NCBI RefSeq assembly: GCF_023238205.1
Contig: NZ_CP096663.1
Span: 62,001-126,000 of the forward strand
Reading direction: 5' to 3'
DNA length: 64,000 nucleotides
From: Halorussus limi
GTDB taxonomy: Archaea > Halobacteriota > Halobacteria > Halobacteriales > Haladaptataceae
Shown here: one piece after another, positions 25,715 to 34,445 of the stretch
Position numbering within the stretch: position 1 is the stretch's first letter
Layout: each line of letters starts with the position of its first letter
The notes under the pieces: generated by a model
Databases searched by the model: none
Seen by the model: the letters and a program-made list of their open reading frames with translations, nothing else
What the model was told of the DNA's origin: nothing
Program-made: the position numbers and the translations under genes

Positions 25715-28024
25715 TTGATGCAATGCATTGAGTATTTCCAGCGGCTCGAATCAGAGGGACAAGGCTGGGAGCTAGAATCCAGAACACGAGAAGAGATAGA
25801 GGAAATCGAGTCTGGAAAAGGCTCATCAGCACTCTACGCAAAGCGAACGGCTATCCTCAACAATTTGTACGGAGTCGATATCGACGAAGGTGCTGTTGAG
25901 ATCTGCAAGCTCAGGCTCTGGTTGTCGATGGTCGCTGATATCGAGGACGAACCGAGCGAGGTGGAGCCGCTCCCCAATATCGATTTCAACGTACGGCAGG
26001 GGAACAGCCTAATCGGTCAACTCGATACGGACATTGAGAGTAACGAAGACGGAGACAGCGATCTCGATTCTTGGGAGGTGAAAACTCGTTTTGAGGACGT
26101 GAAAGAGGCCATCAAGAAGCATAAGAAAGCGGAGACCAGTGTTGAAGCACAAGAATGGCGGAAAGAAGCAGAAGACAGAATAGAGGAACATCGGGACAAA
26201 TTTGACGAAATTCTTCGGCGAGAATTCCAAGACGCTGGCTTTGACGACATAACGATCAAGGAAATCCGGGAGTGGTCTCCCTTCCACTGGCCGTTGGAGT
26301 TCGCCGACGTCTTCGAGAAAGGCGGATTCGACGTGTTCATCGGGAACCCACCGTGGGACATGCTCTACGCGAATCGCGACGACTTCTTTATCCGCTACGA
26401 TGAGCAGTTCCGTACCTATCCGTCGGAGGAAAAGGATGGTGTGATGGAAGACCTTCTCTCAAACCCCAAAGTTGCGTGGGAATGGGAGGACTACAAGGAA
26501 TCGATGGAAACTCAGGCAGATTTCTTTACGCAGGGAGATGTCTATAAGCTCCAATCTCCGGTGGTGGGCGGTCGAACGATGCCGACAAAGAACGAACTTT
26601 CGGCTCTTTTTCTTGAGCGGGTCTTCAGACTTTCCAGAGACGGCGTGAAGGTGAGTCTGCTCCTCCCCGGTACTATCTTCGGGGGAGTAATGGGGAAAGA
26701 CCTCCGAATGCATCTGCTGGACCATACGGACGTGGAGAATCTCATCGGGTTCGAGAACAAGGGTATCTTTGAGGCCATCGACGATAGATACCGGTTCGCG
26801 ATTCTGACGTTCGAATATGGGGGGAAGACATCAGCTCTTCGGGGGATATTCAACCAACGTGACATGGATATAGTCTACAGGATCGAAGATGAGGCAGTCA
26901 ACATTCCGCGCGATGTACTCGTCAGTTATTCTCCAGAAGGGGGAATCTTCCCATCCATCACCTCGCAGATCGAAGTAAGCGTCTTGGAGAAGGTAGTTGA
27001 GCAGCCTTCCTTGGGTGAAGATTTAGAGGAGGCTTGGACAGTTGATATGCTCACTAAGGAGTTCGTTGAATCGACTGATAAGGATAGGCTCCTGACATCG
27101 CCGGAGGAGGCCGACTATCCCGTCTATGGCGGCAAAAATATCCACCAGTTCCAGTACGATAATACCCACACAGAAGCGTTAGATGGACCGCAGTACTGGA
27201 GTCGTGAGATGTACGATCCACCGAATAGTGCTCAGTACCGTGTTCGAGAAAAGAAATTCAACAGGGGTAATCTCAAACGGGCAATCTATGACGCCTTTGG
27301 AGGTTCAGAGACGAGCAAGTCTCAAGTTCAATTCGTAGATAAACTACTCGAAGAACACCGTGGTCACGGACTTGAGGAAGAAGATGTCCTGCTCGATTGC
27401 ACTGAATACCGAATCGGCATTCGAGACGTTTCTCGATCTCGGGACGAGCGGACGATCATAGCGACGGTACTTCCGAAGGACGTCATCTGTCTCCACACCA
27501 TTAACACGTTCAAGCCGTTCGCTATTGAGCCTGAAGAGGAACACCTCACAGAGTCCCCACTTCGGTCACCCTACGTCCGGCGATTTACGGATCAAGAACT
27601 CTTCGCGGCAACGGGACTCCTGAACAGCATTGCGTTCGATTTCCTGATGCGAACCAAAGTCGAGACGCACATCGTCAAGCGCGAGCTATTGGAATCCCAG
27701 CTACCACGCCTCACCGACGGAGATGACTGGTTCTATTATATCGCTGAACGAGCTGCCCGGTTGAACTGTTACGGAGAAGAATTCAAAGAAATGCGTGAGC
27801 GACTCGGCGGAATCGAGGCAGCGGTAGAAGATCAAGAACGCAGAGAATTACAGGCTGAAATCGACGCGGCCGCATTCCACGCGTATGGCCTGAAACGTCG
27901 TGACGTGAAGTTTGTCCTCGACGACTTCCATCGCGTTGAGAATCCGAAGCTGATGGACGAGATGTACTTCGATCTGGTCTTGGAGAAATATGATCTGCTG
28001 GATCAGAAGGGGCCCCTACCGTAG
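25715..28024 (+). CDS. Headless methyltransferase C-terminal cassette (silent copy)
   Basis: 769 codons aligning with residues 436-1207 of the expressed copy. It keeps GVDIDEGAVEICKLRLWLSM, the catalytic NPPW (residues 211-214), YPVYGGKNIHQFQ and RLNCYGEEFKEMRERLGG, but diverges strongly in between. It has no motif I and no ATG preceded by a signal; the first codons are TTG ATG at the inverted repeat, and there is no SAM-binding N-terminus. It cannot work alone, yet it has no stop codons or frameshifts, which suggests selection for use after recombination. Its stop is 8 nt from the stop of the convergent helicase gene. Confidence 0.8.
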   Translation: MMQCIEYFQRLESEGQGWELESRTREEIEEIESGKGSSALYAKRTAILNNLYGVDIDEGAVEICKLRLWLSMVADIEDEPSEVEPLPNIDFNVRQGNSLIGQLDTDIESNEDGDSDLDSWEVKTRFEDVKEAIKKHKKAETSVEAQEWRKEAEDRIEEHRDKFDEILRREFQDAGFDDITIKEIREWSPFHWPLEFADVFEKGGFDVFIGNPPWDMLYANRDDFFIRYDEQFRTYPSEEKDGVMEDLLSNPKVAWEWEDYKESMETQADFFTQGDVYKLQSPVVGGRTMPTKNELSALFLERVFRLSRDGVKVSLLLPGTIFGGVMGKDLRMHLLDHTDVENLIGFENKGIFEAIDDRYRFAILTFEYGGKTSALRGIFNQRDMDIVYRIEDEAVNIPRDVLVSYSPEGGIFPSITSQIEVSVLEKVVEQPSLGEDLEEAWTVDMLTKEFVESTDKDRLLTSPEEADYPVYGGKNIHQFQYDNTHTEALDGPQYWSREMYDPPNSAQYRVREKKFNRGNLKRAIYDAFGGSETSKSQVQFVDKLLEEHRGHGLEEEDVLLDCTEYRIGIRDVSRSRDERTIIATVLPKDVICLHTINTFKPFAIEPEEEHLTESPLRSPYVRRFTDQELFAATGLLNSIAFDFLMRTKVETHIVKRELLESQLPRLTDGDDWFYYIAERAARLNCYGEEFKEMRERLGGIEAAVEDQERRELQAEIDAAAFHAYGLKRRDVKFVLDDFHRVENPKLMDEMYFDLVLEKYDLLDQKGPLP
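25718..25773 (+). repeat. 56-bp inverted repeat, site in silent cassette
   Basis: Plus-strand partner of 24195-24250. It lies at the extreme 5' end of the headless methyltransferase and in the same reading frame. The 1.47 kb between the two sites holds the N-terminal 435 codons of the expressed copy plus the 5' promoter region. Confidence 0.85.
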
Positions 28025-28032
28025 CTCCCGAA

Positions 28033-31000
28033 TCACTGTCCGACAACCCCCCAGCATACGAGCTTCGCTTGTACATCACTCTCTCCCATCAGTTTTGTCT
28101 GATATTCAGTAGAGGCTTCGACGTTCTCTTCTAAGAACTCCTCAAGCTGACTGAGGAACTCCACGGTCGGCCACTCTGGGAAGGAGTCGTACTGCTCGTT
28201 CTGGCGAAAGATCTCCCGTAGAATTCGGTCTTCATCTGTGTTCGCCAGCTTTACCTCCTGTAGCCGCTCTTCGATGCCGTTAGCCCATTCTCCTATTGTT
28301 TCGAACTCTTCGACAGGAGCCGGCTCATCACCGTGATTCGGCTGAACGTAGTGACTGATGAAATCGAGGATCGTCTCCTGTTCCTTCGAGAAGGCCTCTC
28401 CCTGTTTGAAAGCACCCTCAACTTGGCCTTCTCGAATCACCTCAAGACGCTCGTCAAGCACTGCTTGAATTTCACCGCGATTCGATAACACCGTATCTGG
28501 ATTTCCGGTAATCGGTTCGCCGTCAACTGAAGGGTCGATGTTGAGCGTGCTCACGGGCCGCTCTTTGACCTCGTCGGCGAAGGGCTTGTAGTAGAAAGCA
28601 CGACGGACGCGACCAAGCGGGGACTCGTGGTCATCATCGTCGAACCAGAGGTGGGCAAGGGCGAACACGCCCGGACGAGGACCGGCATCGTGGTCAGTTA
28701 CATTCGTGTAGAGGAACTCCCGTTCTTCGGGCGGGTCATCGAAGAAGTCCTCAGCGTACTCGAAGTCTTCCGCGGTCAGGTCGTAGTCCTCGTTTAGTTC
28801 TCGCTTCAGAAGGTACCGTTCGAACGCAGCGTGTTCATTGCTCCCCGCATTGCGGAGGAGCGGATTCTTGCTCGTGTCGTCGAGTTCATTCACGTCGTCA
28901 ATTTCACGGGACTTTTGGAGGGAGTCTTCGATCTCGTCCACCTGTAATTCCCCGATTGTCTTCTCCGTGTCTACACCTGTCTTTTCGAGAATCTGGTCTT
29001 CGTTCGGATCGAGGATGTTGTTCTCCTTTCCGACGATGAGCGCGATATCGTTGATCTTTGCCTGCAGGCGTTTCAGGAGCTTGATCGCCGCCTCAATGTC
29101 GCCGTCCGGGTAGAAGTTGTGGACGTGTTTCTCAGCGGTACTCCCAATCCGGTCGACTCGCCCGACACGCTGGACAATCCTCATCGGGTTCCACGGCAGG
29201 TCATAATTGACCACCACATGAACGTCCTGAAGATTAACCCCTTCACTCAGCGTGTCAGTGGCCACTACGTACTGTAGCTCTGAATCCCCCGACTCGGCAA
29301 GCGTTTGCTGGTAGCCTGACGCCTCGGGGGCAAAGCGTTGAATGATGTCCTGTTTATTCTCGTCGCCACCCTTGACGACGGCACTATTCGCCTCGGTGAG
29401 TGGTGAGTCCGCGTTGTCACAGAGGGTTCGATAGACGTAGTCTGCAGTTGCCCGATACTGAGTGAAGATGAGCACTTTCTGGTCGTGATCAGTGAGGACA
29501 TCTGCAAGCCGGTCGATCTTCGGGTCGCGGAACTCGCGGAGTGAAAAGACGGCCTCGTAAAAGTCGCGTGTGGCGGGGTCGACTTCGCTCAGATCACTAT
29601 TCGGGTAGAGAATCGGATTCATCTCTTCTTCAGGAATATCTGGGAGGACACCAGCGTCGTGTTCAGCGAGCCATTGGCGCGTGGAGACCGCATAATCGCT
29701 CACATCACCCGCATCACGGGCGACATCACCGATGAACTGCGAGAGGAAATACGAGAGAAGGGTGAGGTCCTCCCTGATGTACGTCTTCACCTCGCCGATG
29801 GTGGCGTCTACCAGTTCATCTCCCTCGGTATCAGTTCCTTCTTCCGATTGAATAGCGGTGGTATCGAAACCGAATTCTTCGAGTGTTTGTTCGAGATCTT
29901 CAGCAGCGTCCGCTCCTTCGACAAAGTCACCGAGTTCAGAGTCCTCTCCCTTCTGAACAGTTCGGAGCATATCGATGTTTTCGTTTTCGGGGAGTTCACC
30001 AAGAAGGCCGAGAAGCTGGCGTTCACTCTGATGCAGCGTCTCGATCGACTGGACGAACGCGTACGTTGATGACTCAAGCCGTTTGAGGAGGTTCAGCTTG
30101 TAGAGGGCTTTCAGCGTGCTCCCCGCTTTCGGGTTTTTGACTGTGATGTGGGGAAGGTGGAGGGCGTCCATCACGTCGGGGAGCATCCGATATACTGGCT
30201 GGTAGGCCGCCGGCAGAGAGTACTGTTGCTTGTTGAGTTTCGGCGGCTTGAAGCTCATCTCGAAGTCTTCGCTGTCCTGAATCTGGTCTTTGACGTGCTT
30301 GCGCGTCCGAAGAACCATCACTTCGTTCAGGATATTCGATATCTCAGAGGAGTGTCGCTGGAGCTGTTCAGTAATTTCCTGCTGTTCGTCGTCGCCAACC
30401 TCCTCTTTCCCGGCCGCGATGCGTTTTCGCGTCTCCGAGAGTTCGATGTATTCGTCGAACGCATCGAAGTCGAGTGATGCCTTGTTCCGAAGTTCCTCCG
30501 GGCTGGTGAACAAGCTGATGAGGTTTTTCAGGTCGGTGGCACTGTTATTGATCGGGGTCGCGGTCAGCATGATCATCGTCTTTCCGCGGAGCTGCCTCAG
30601 ATTCGCGTGTCGTCGCGTCCCCTTGTAGTCGTCATCGTGGCCCGGGTTCGGTCGCCACTTCCCGTAGTTCCGAAACCGGTGAGCCTCGTCGATAAGCAGG
30701 ACATCGAACTCATCTTTGAGGTCCTGGACCTCGTCGTAGGAGAGATTTTGGAACTTACTGATACTTATCACGTCAAGGTGCGTGCCGTCCACCTCTAACC
30801 CGAAGTATGGATTGCCGTCTTCGTCAGTGTCGTTCTCGAGTAGGTCTTCCCACTGATCAGTCAGGTTGGCCGGGACTATGAGGAGACAATGGTCGCCACG
30901 TTGGCGGTAGTCGTGGAGAAGTTCACCGCCAATAAATGATTTCCCCAGACCGACCGAGTCGGAGACGATGCACCCGTTGAACTGTGAGAGCTTTTCCTTT

Positions 31001-31839
31001 GCACTCTCGTACCCGAGCTTCTGGAAGTAGTACAGTGGGCTGTCACGGATGTTGACGTTCCCACTCAGTTCGTCGTAGGCGAGCAACTTGTAGAGCTCGA
31101 ACGGTTCCAAATAAGTCCCCAACTTCTCGGATGACGTTTCCTTGTCGGACTCGTCCTCCTGCTGTTCCTTCCAGTCCTGGTACTCCTCGCTGTTCTCGAT
31201 GATTCGGATAATCTCCTCACTGAACTCCTCAGCGTTGGCCCACTGGTTGTCGTACCACTCCTCAAACGCTTTGGCCTTGTGTCGATCCTGACTCGTGAGG
31301 TTCAGTTCGATATTGTTCTGGTGGCCGCTCTTGGTGAAGTTCGAGGAGCCAACAACGGTAGCGCATGGGCGGGTGTCTTCCTCCTCGTCTTGTCCCCAAT
31401 CTTCGTTATCTTCGAGTGGCGCTCGAAATGATGCACCCTTTGCGTGGAAGTAACCGTTTTCAGGATTTCGCACACGGACGCTCACCTCGCCTTCGGCGAT
31501 GAAGTCTCGTAGCCGGTCTAGTCGCCCGATCTGAGCGTTATTCAGCTCCGAGATGCTTTCTCTCACTTCTCTTTTGAGTTCCTCTTTGAGATTCTGCCCC
31601 TCACCGATTTCGTCAGCAGTTCCCCTATTCGTCTGACGACCCATCAAGATCCGAAGCGGAGCGTGGCCAAGATCGTCGGGATCAGCCAGTTTCTCAAGGT
31701 CTTCCCGGTAGAGGTCGAATCCTGAGAGATAAAAGTATCCAGTTGCGATACGGCCCTCCTCGATCTGGGGAATAATCCGCTTGTAAGCGTCTTCTACTGT
31801 CCTGTTGGCATTATCGACAAGCGGAGGAAGCGAGAGCAT
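28033..31839 (-). CDS. PLD-domain SNF2-family helicase
   Basis: 1268 aa. The N-terminal domain (residues about 1-195) is phospholipase D-like, with one HxK ... N motif set (YFHAKGASF, GSSNFTKSGHQNNIELNL). An SNF2/Swi2 ATPase follows: Walker A DSVGLGKSF (about residue 296), DEAH box LLIDEAHRF (about 384), motif TATPINN, and the helicase C domain ending RIVQRVGRVDRIGS (about 900). The C-terminal 350 residues are helical with a LWFDDDDHESPLGRVRRAFYYKP segment. PLD-SNF2 fusions are associated with restriction and defence, where they translocate on and cut foreign DNA. It is transcribed toward the methyltransferase cassettes and probably works with them. Confidence 0.88.
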   Translation of the reverse strand: MLSLPPLVDNANRTVEDAYKRIIPQIEEGRIATGYFYLSGFDLYREDLEKLADPDDLGHAPLRILMGRQTNRGTADEIGEGQNLKEELKREVRESISELNNAQIGRLDRLRDFIAEGEVSVRVRNPENGYFHAKGASFRAPLEDNEDWGQDEEEDTRPCATVVGSSNFTKSGHQNNIELNLTSQDRHKAKAFEEWYDNQWANAEEFSEEIIRIIENSEEYQDWKEQQEDESDKETSSEKLGTYLEPFELYKLLAYDELSGNVNIRDSPLYYFQKLGYESAKEKLSQFNGCIVSDSVGLGKSFIGGELLHDYRQRGDHCLLIVPANLTDQWEDLLENDTDEDGNPYFGLEVDGTHLDVISISKFQNLSYDEVQDLKDEFDVLLIDEAHRFRNYGKWRPNPGHDDDYKGTRRHANLRQLRGKTMIMLTATPINNSATDLKNLISLFTSPEELRNKASLDFDAFDEYIELSETRKRIAAGKEEVGDDEQQEITEQLQRHSSEISNILNEVMVLRTRKHVKDQIQDSEDFEMSFKPPKLNKQQYSLPAAYQPVYRMLPDVMDALHLPHITVKNPKAGSTLKALYKLNLLKRLESSTYAFVQSIETLHQSERQLLGLLGELPENENIDMLRTVQKGEDSELGDFVEGADAAEDLEQTLEEFGFDTTAIQSEEGTDTEGDELVDATIGEVKTYIREDLTLLSYFLSQFIGDVARDAGDVSDYAVSTRQWLAEHDAGVLPDIPEEEMNPILYPNSDLSEVDPATRDFYEAVFSLREFRDPKIDRLADVLTDHDQKVLIFTQYRATADYVYRTLCDNADSPLTEANSAVVKGGDENKQDIIQRFAPEASGYQQTLAESGDSELQYVVATDTLSEGVNLQDVHVVVNYDLPWNPMRIVQRVGRVDRIGSTAEKHVHNFYPDGDIEAAIKLLKRLQAKINDIALIVGKENNILDPNEDQILEKTGVDTEKTIGELQVDEIEDSLQKSREIDDVNELDDTSKNPLLRNAGSNEHAAFERYLLKRELNEDYDLTAEDFEYAEDFFDDPPEEREFLYTNVTDHDAGPRPGVFALAHLWFDDDDHESPLGRVRRAFYYKPFADEVKERPVSTLNIDPSVDGEPITGNPDTVLSNRGEIQAVLDERLEVIREGQVEGAFKQGEAFSKEQETILDFISHYVQPNHGDEPAPVEEFETIGEWANGIEERLQEVKLANTDEDRILREIFRQNEQYDSFPEWPTVEFLSQLEEFLEENVEASTEYQTKLMGESDVQAKLVCWGVVGQ

Positions 31840-31920
31840 CGTAATGCCGAGATGTATTCAGTACGTTAACTTAGTATTTAGTGACCTTGGACTACAGAGG
31901 TGTCTCCATACGATGGCCAA

Positions 31921-32115
31921 TCAAACTGGCCGAAAATCCCGGCGGCGGACGTCAATGGTGTTACTATTAGCGATTTCAACTCGGAAAGGATGCCCCTCCC
32001 GTTGATTACCAGTTACAGTTCCTGCATCGTCTGAGATGATCTCAACGACTGTTCCTTGATGTCCATGGAGGTGCTCGTAATCTAAATCTGTCTCGTCGGG
32101 GCTTTCGAGTATCAT
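31921..32115 (-). CDS. Small hypothetical protein
   Basis: 64 aa from ATG 32115, with a GAGGT element 2 nt before it. It is beta-rich (GHQGTVVEIISDDAGTVTG ... HPFRVEIANSNTIDVRRRDF), like a small SH3-type domain. A longer frame starting at TTG 32172 would overlap the PIN gene by 29 nt. It is the last gene of the HTH-PIN unit and may be part of it. Family not recognised. Confidence 0.5.
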   Translation of the reverse strand: MILESPDETDLDYEHLHGHQGTVVEIISDDAGTVTGNQREGHPFRVEIANSNTIDVRRRDFRPV

Positions 32116-32143
32116 GAACCTCGTATCGAGGAACGCTGGCCTG

Positions 32144-32653
32144 TCAACGGTCGCCCGTCCGAAGATCCTCAATGAACCGGAAGCCGTTCACGAACGTTAC
32201 CGAGTCCTCGTAGCCCTCACTCGCGAGCACGGCCTCGGCCCCCTCGCCGGCGAGGGTGTCGGTCGTGTAGATGTACACCTCGGTCGCTACCCCACTACTG
32301 AGGTGCTTGGCTGCCAACGCGGCAAGGGCAGGATCAGCCCGCTCGACCTCGTCTGCTGGGCGGTCGTCGGCGTTCGCGATGTACCGCTGGACGCCATCCA
32401 TCACCCGTGAGACGATTGGCTCTGAGAACTTGAGCGGCGGCGCAACCGTCGCCCACTCTTCCTTGATTGCCGCGTTGACGGGCGGCGTTTCGACGTCGGA
32501 GTCGTCGACGGTCAACTCCTCGTACACGCGTTCGGGCAGGACGTAGGTGACGTCGTTGCGGCGGGCGAACCGGCGGACAGCCTGGTACCGACTGTTCGAT
32601 GGCTGGCCCATCGCGACGAACAGGCCAGTGTCGGCGATATGGAGCGTGCTCAC
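32144..32653 (-). CDS. PIN-domain-like nuclease
   Basis: 169 aa. The N-terminus IADTGLFVAMG carries the first aspartate. A glutamate follows in RVYEELTVDD, an aspartate in DPALAALAA, and a last one in YTTDTLAGEG, the order expected for PIN domains. It overlaps the upstream HTH gene by 4 nt (ATGA), so translation is coupled. This looks like a TA-type unit with a larger regulator in place of VapB. The same HTH-PIN pairing is common in haloarchaea. Confidence 0.75.
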   Translation of the reverse strand: MSTLHIADTGLFVAMGQPSNSRYQAVRRFARRNDVTYVLPERVYEELTVDDSDVETPPVNAAIKEEWATVAPPLKFSEPIVSRVMDGVQRYIANADDRPADEVERADPALAALAAKHLSSGVATEVYIYTTDTLAGEGAEAVLASEGYEDSVTFVNGFRFIEDLRTGDR

Positions 32654-33249
32654 GTATCGTCAACTGCGTCGCCGTCGTCAATATCCAACTCGTCGAGTGA
32701 TGCTCCCGACGCTTCGATATCGTAGTGCTCGTGAACGACGGATCGGAGCGCCTGGAGGATGATCTCGGCGGCCAGCGGCGAGATGTCGAGGTCCTCGGCC
32801 ATCAGCCGGTGGGTCACCTCGCCCCGCTCTCTAGCAACCGCATAGGTGAGCGCCGTCGCAAGCCCAGCGACACCGTGGCGGTCGATGTAGGTGTCGATGT
32901 CGGCGTCCGTCTCTCGGCGGCCGACGGCGTCGATCAGCGCCGGCGTGATTGTGTACTCGCGGTCGCCAGCGGCTGTCGTCACGGTCAGGTCGATTTCGCA
33001 GGCGGCGTACCGCTGGGGCTGCTCGTCGTGAGTGACTTCGATGACGCCAGCGTCGACAAGTCGATTAACGTAGCTGTATGCGGTGCCCTGTGCGAGTTCA
33101 AGGTCGTCCATCATGTTCTGGACAGTGGCCTCGCCTTCATGAGCGAGATACGCGTACAGTTGGGCTAACTGTGGCTCTTCGAGGAGGTCCGCGACCAAGA
33201 GGAAGTCCCGGACAACGTCGCCACCGGCCTGGTTCGAGGTACGTGACAT
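32650..33249 (-). CDS. Winged-HTH regulator of the PIN module (DUF7437-like)
   Basis: 199 aa. Residues about 25-85 form a winged helix (LLEEPQLAQLYAYLAHEGEATVQNMMDDLELAQGTAYSYVNRLVDAGVIEV). The C-terminal half is a helical, acidic domain (YTITPALIDAVGRRETDADIDTYIDRHG) that I associate with DUF7437. Upstream of the PIN gene in the same operon. Probable repressor and antidote of it. Confidence 0.77.
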   Translation of the reverse strand: MSRTSNQAGGDVVRDFLLVADLLEEPQLAQLYAYLAHEGEATVQNMMDDLELAQGTAYSYVNRLVDAGVIEVTHDEQPQRYAACEIDLTVTTAAGDREYTITPALIDAVGRRETDADIDTYIDRHGVAGLATALTYAVARERGEVTHRLMAEDLDISPLAAEIILQALRSVVHEHYDIEASGASLDELDIDDGDAVDDT

Positions 33250-33438
33250 AGCGCTTCTTGATTACAGTTTACAGCGAAACAGTAAAGAGTGTTTGGATCA
33301 CTCCACACCGTGACGAGATGCTTCTTGAAGTTGCGTGTCCAGTACGTCGCCAACCCGCCCAGACATGCTGACGCGCGCTACACGCTTCTCGGTGCGGCCG
33401 ACACAAAGTTTTTCCAGCATCTCCGAGGAATCACGACT

Positions 33439-34395
33439 ATGCGCCGCCGCGCCCTCCTCGCGACCGCCGCCACGTCTCTTCCCGCAATCGTCGCTGGCTG
33501 CACTAGTTCCGGCGGATTCAGTAGGAGCAACGCCGTCGCGGAAGCCTCCACAGCGCGACTTGAACTAACGACGATTACTGACGCAGAACTCCCGACAAAG
33601 GTACTCTATACAGTCCGCCCTGCCGAAGGCGACGACGCGACTGCCCAACTGTTTGATTCGATTCTTGACGGCGGCGCGACAACCAAGGGGACACGTCCAC
33701 CACTCCCCGAACAACAACATATCGCCTACCAAGAGGGCGTCTACGAATTGTCCTATGACATAATCGAGGAAACCCCTGCCACGAGGTACTCCGTGAAAGT
33801 GGATATCGTCACAGACTCAGTAACTGAGTCGGAAGCCATTCAGTTCGCTGATCTCCCCGAGGTCGACCAGAATGAGTTTGCCGCTCACGGGCTCGCGGAT
33901 GGTGATCCGGTCGGTATCGGGACAACATTCCTCTATACGGACGCCGAACGCGAGCAATCTGTCCTCGTCCCGGAGTCAGAGTACTCGTACATCACCTGGG
34001 ACGACGGTACCGAAGCCGAATGGATCGTCGACGACGCCTACGACACGACCCTGAACACCTATCGGTACACTGCCAAACAGGTGGCGACGGCCGCCGATTA
34101 CGGCCGACAAATGCGTGAGCGGTTAGTGTTCGCACTCGGGGAGCTTCCGGAAGCCCAGCAGGACATCGTCGAGACGGCGATTACAGAGGGGCAGTACATT
34201 GTCGGCCCCGACGAGACGCCGTCTGATGCGCTTGTGGCGCTCGCCAATCAGTTTCGCGGCCACGAACAGGCTCACAGACTCGACGAAGACGGCGAGGGTG
34301 ATCTGAGTGGCCCGTATCTGGTTCAGTACCAAGGTGACGTATACTGGACGACGCTCGTCGTCCAGCGCGACGCGTTTCAGACGACGGCAGGCTAA
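33439..34395 (+). CDS. Tat-exported lipoprotein, family A paralogue
   Basis: 318 aa from ATG 33439: MRRRALLATAATSLPAIVAGC is a twin-arginine signal with a lipobox (Cys21). The mature domain shares the layout and several motifs of the lipoprotein at 4224-5132 (LPEVDQ, YTAKQVATAA, QQDIVETAITEGQYI, a late YQGDVYWTT strand). Divergently transcribed from the HTH-PIN unit. Extracellular role unknown; the presence of two copies on the same replicon suggests element-specific surface function. Confidence 0.78.
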   Translation: MRRRALLATAATSLPAIVAGCTSSGGFSRSNAVAEASTARLELTTITDAELPTKVLYTVRPAEGDDATAQLFDSILDGGATTKGTRPPLPEQQHIAYQEGVYELSYDIIEETPATRYSVKVDIVTDSVTESEAIQFADLPEVDQNEFAAHGLADGDPVGIGTTFLYTDAEREQSVLVPESEYSYITWDDGTEAEWIVDDAYDTTLNTYRYTAKQVATAADYGRQMRERLVFALGELPEAQQDIVETAITEGQYIVGPDETPSDALVALANQFRGHEQAHRLDEDGEGDLSGPYLVQYQGDVYWTTLVVQRDAFQTTAG

Positions 34396-34445
34396 ACAAG
34401 AGGCCGCTTCGGGGAGTAGGAGCCATAACAATGGAAGTCTAGTGG

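Noticed and set aside
25715-28024. Second methyltransferase as an independently active enzyme
   Set aside because: It lacks motif I and the whole N-terminal third, and its first codons lie in the inverted repeat with no promoter or ribosome site of its own.
21932-31839. Classical DISARM or BREX locus
   Set aside because: None of drmA, drmB, drmC, pglZ, brxC or brxL is present in the window; only the methyltransferase and SNF2 parts resemble those systems.
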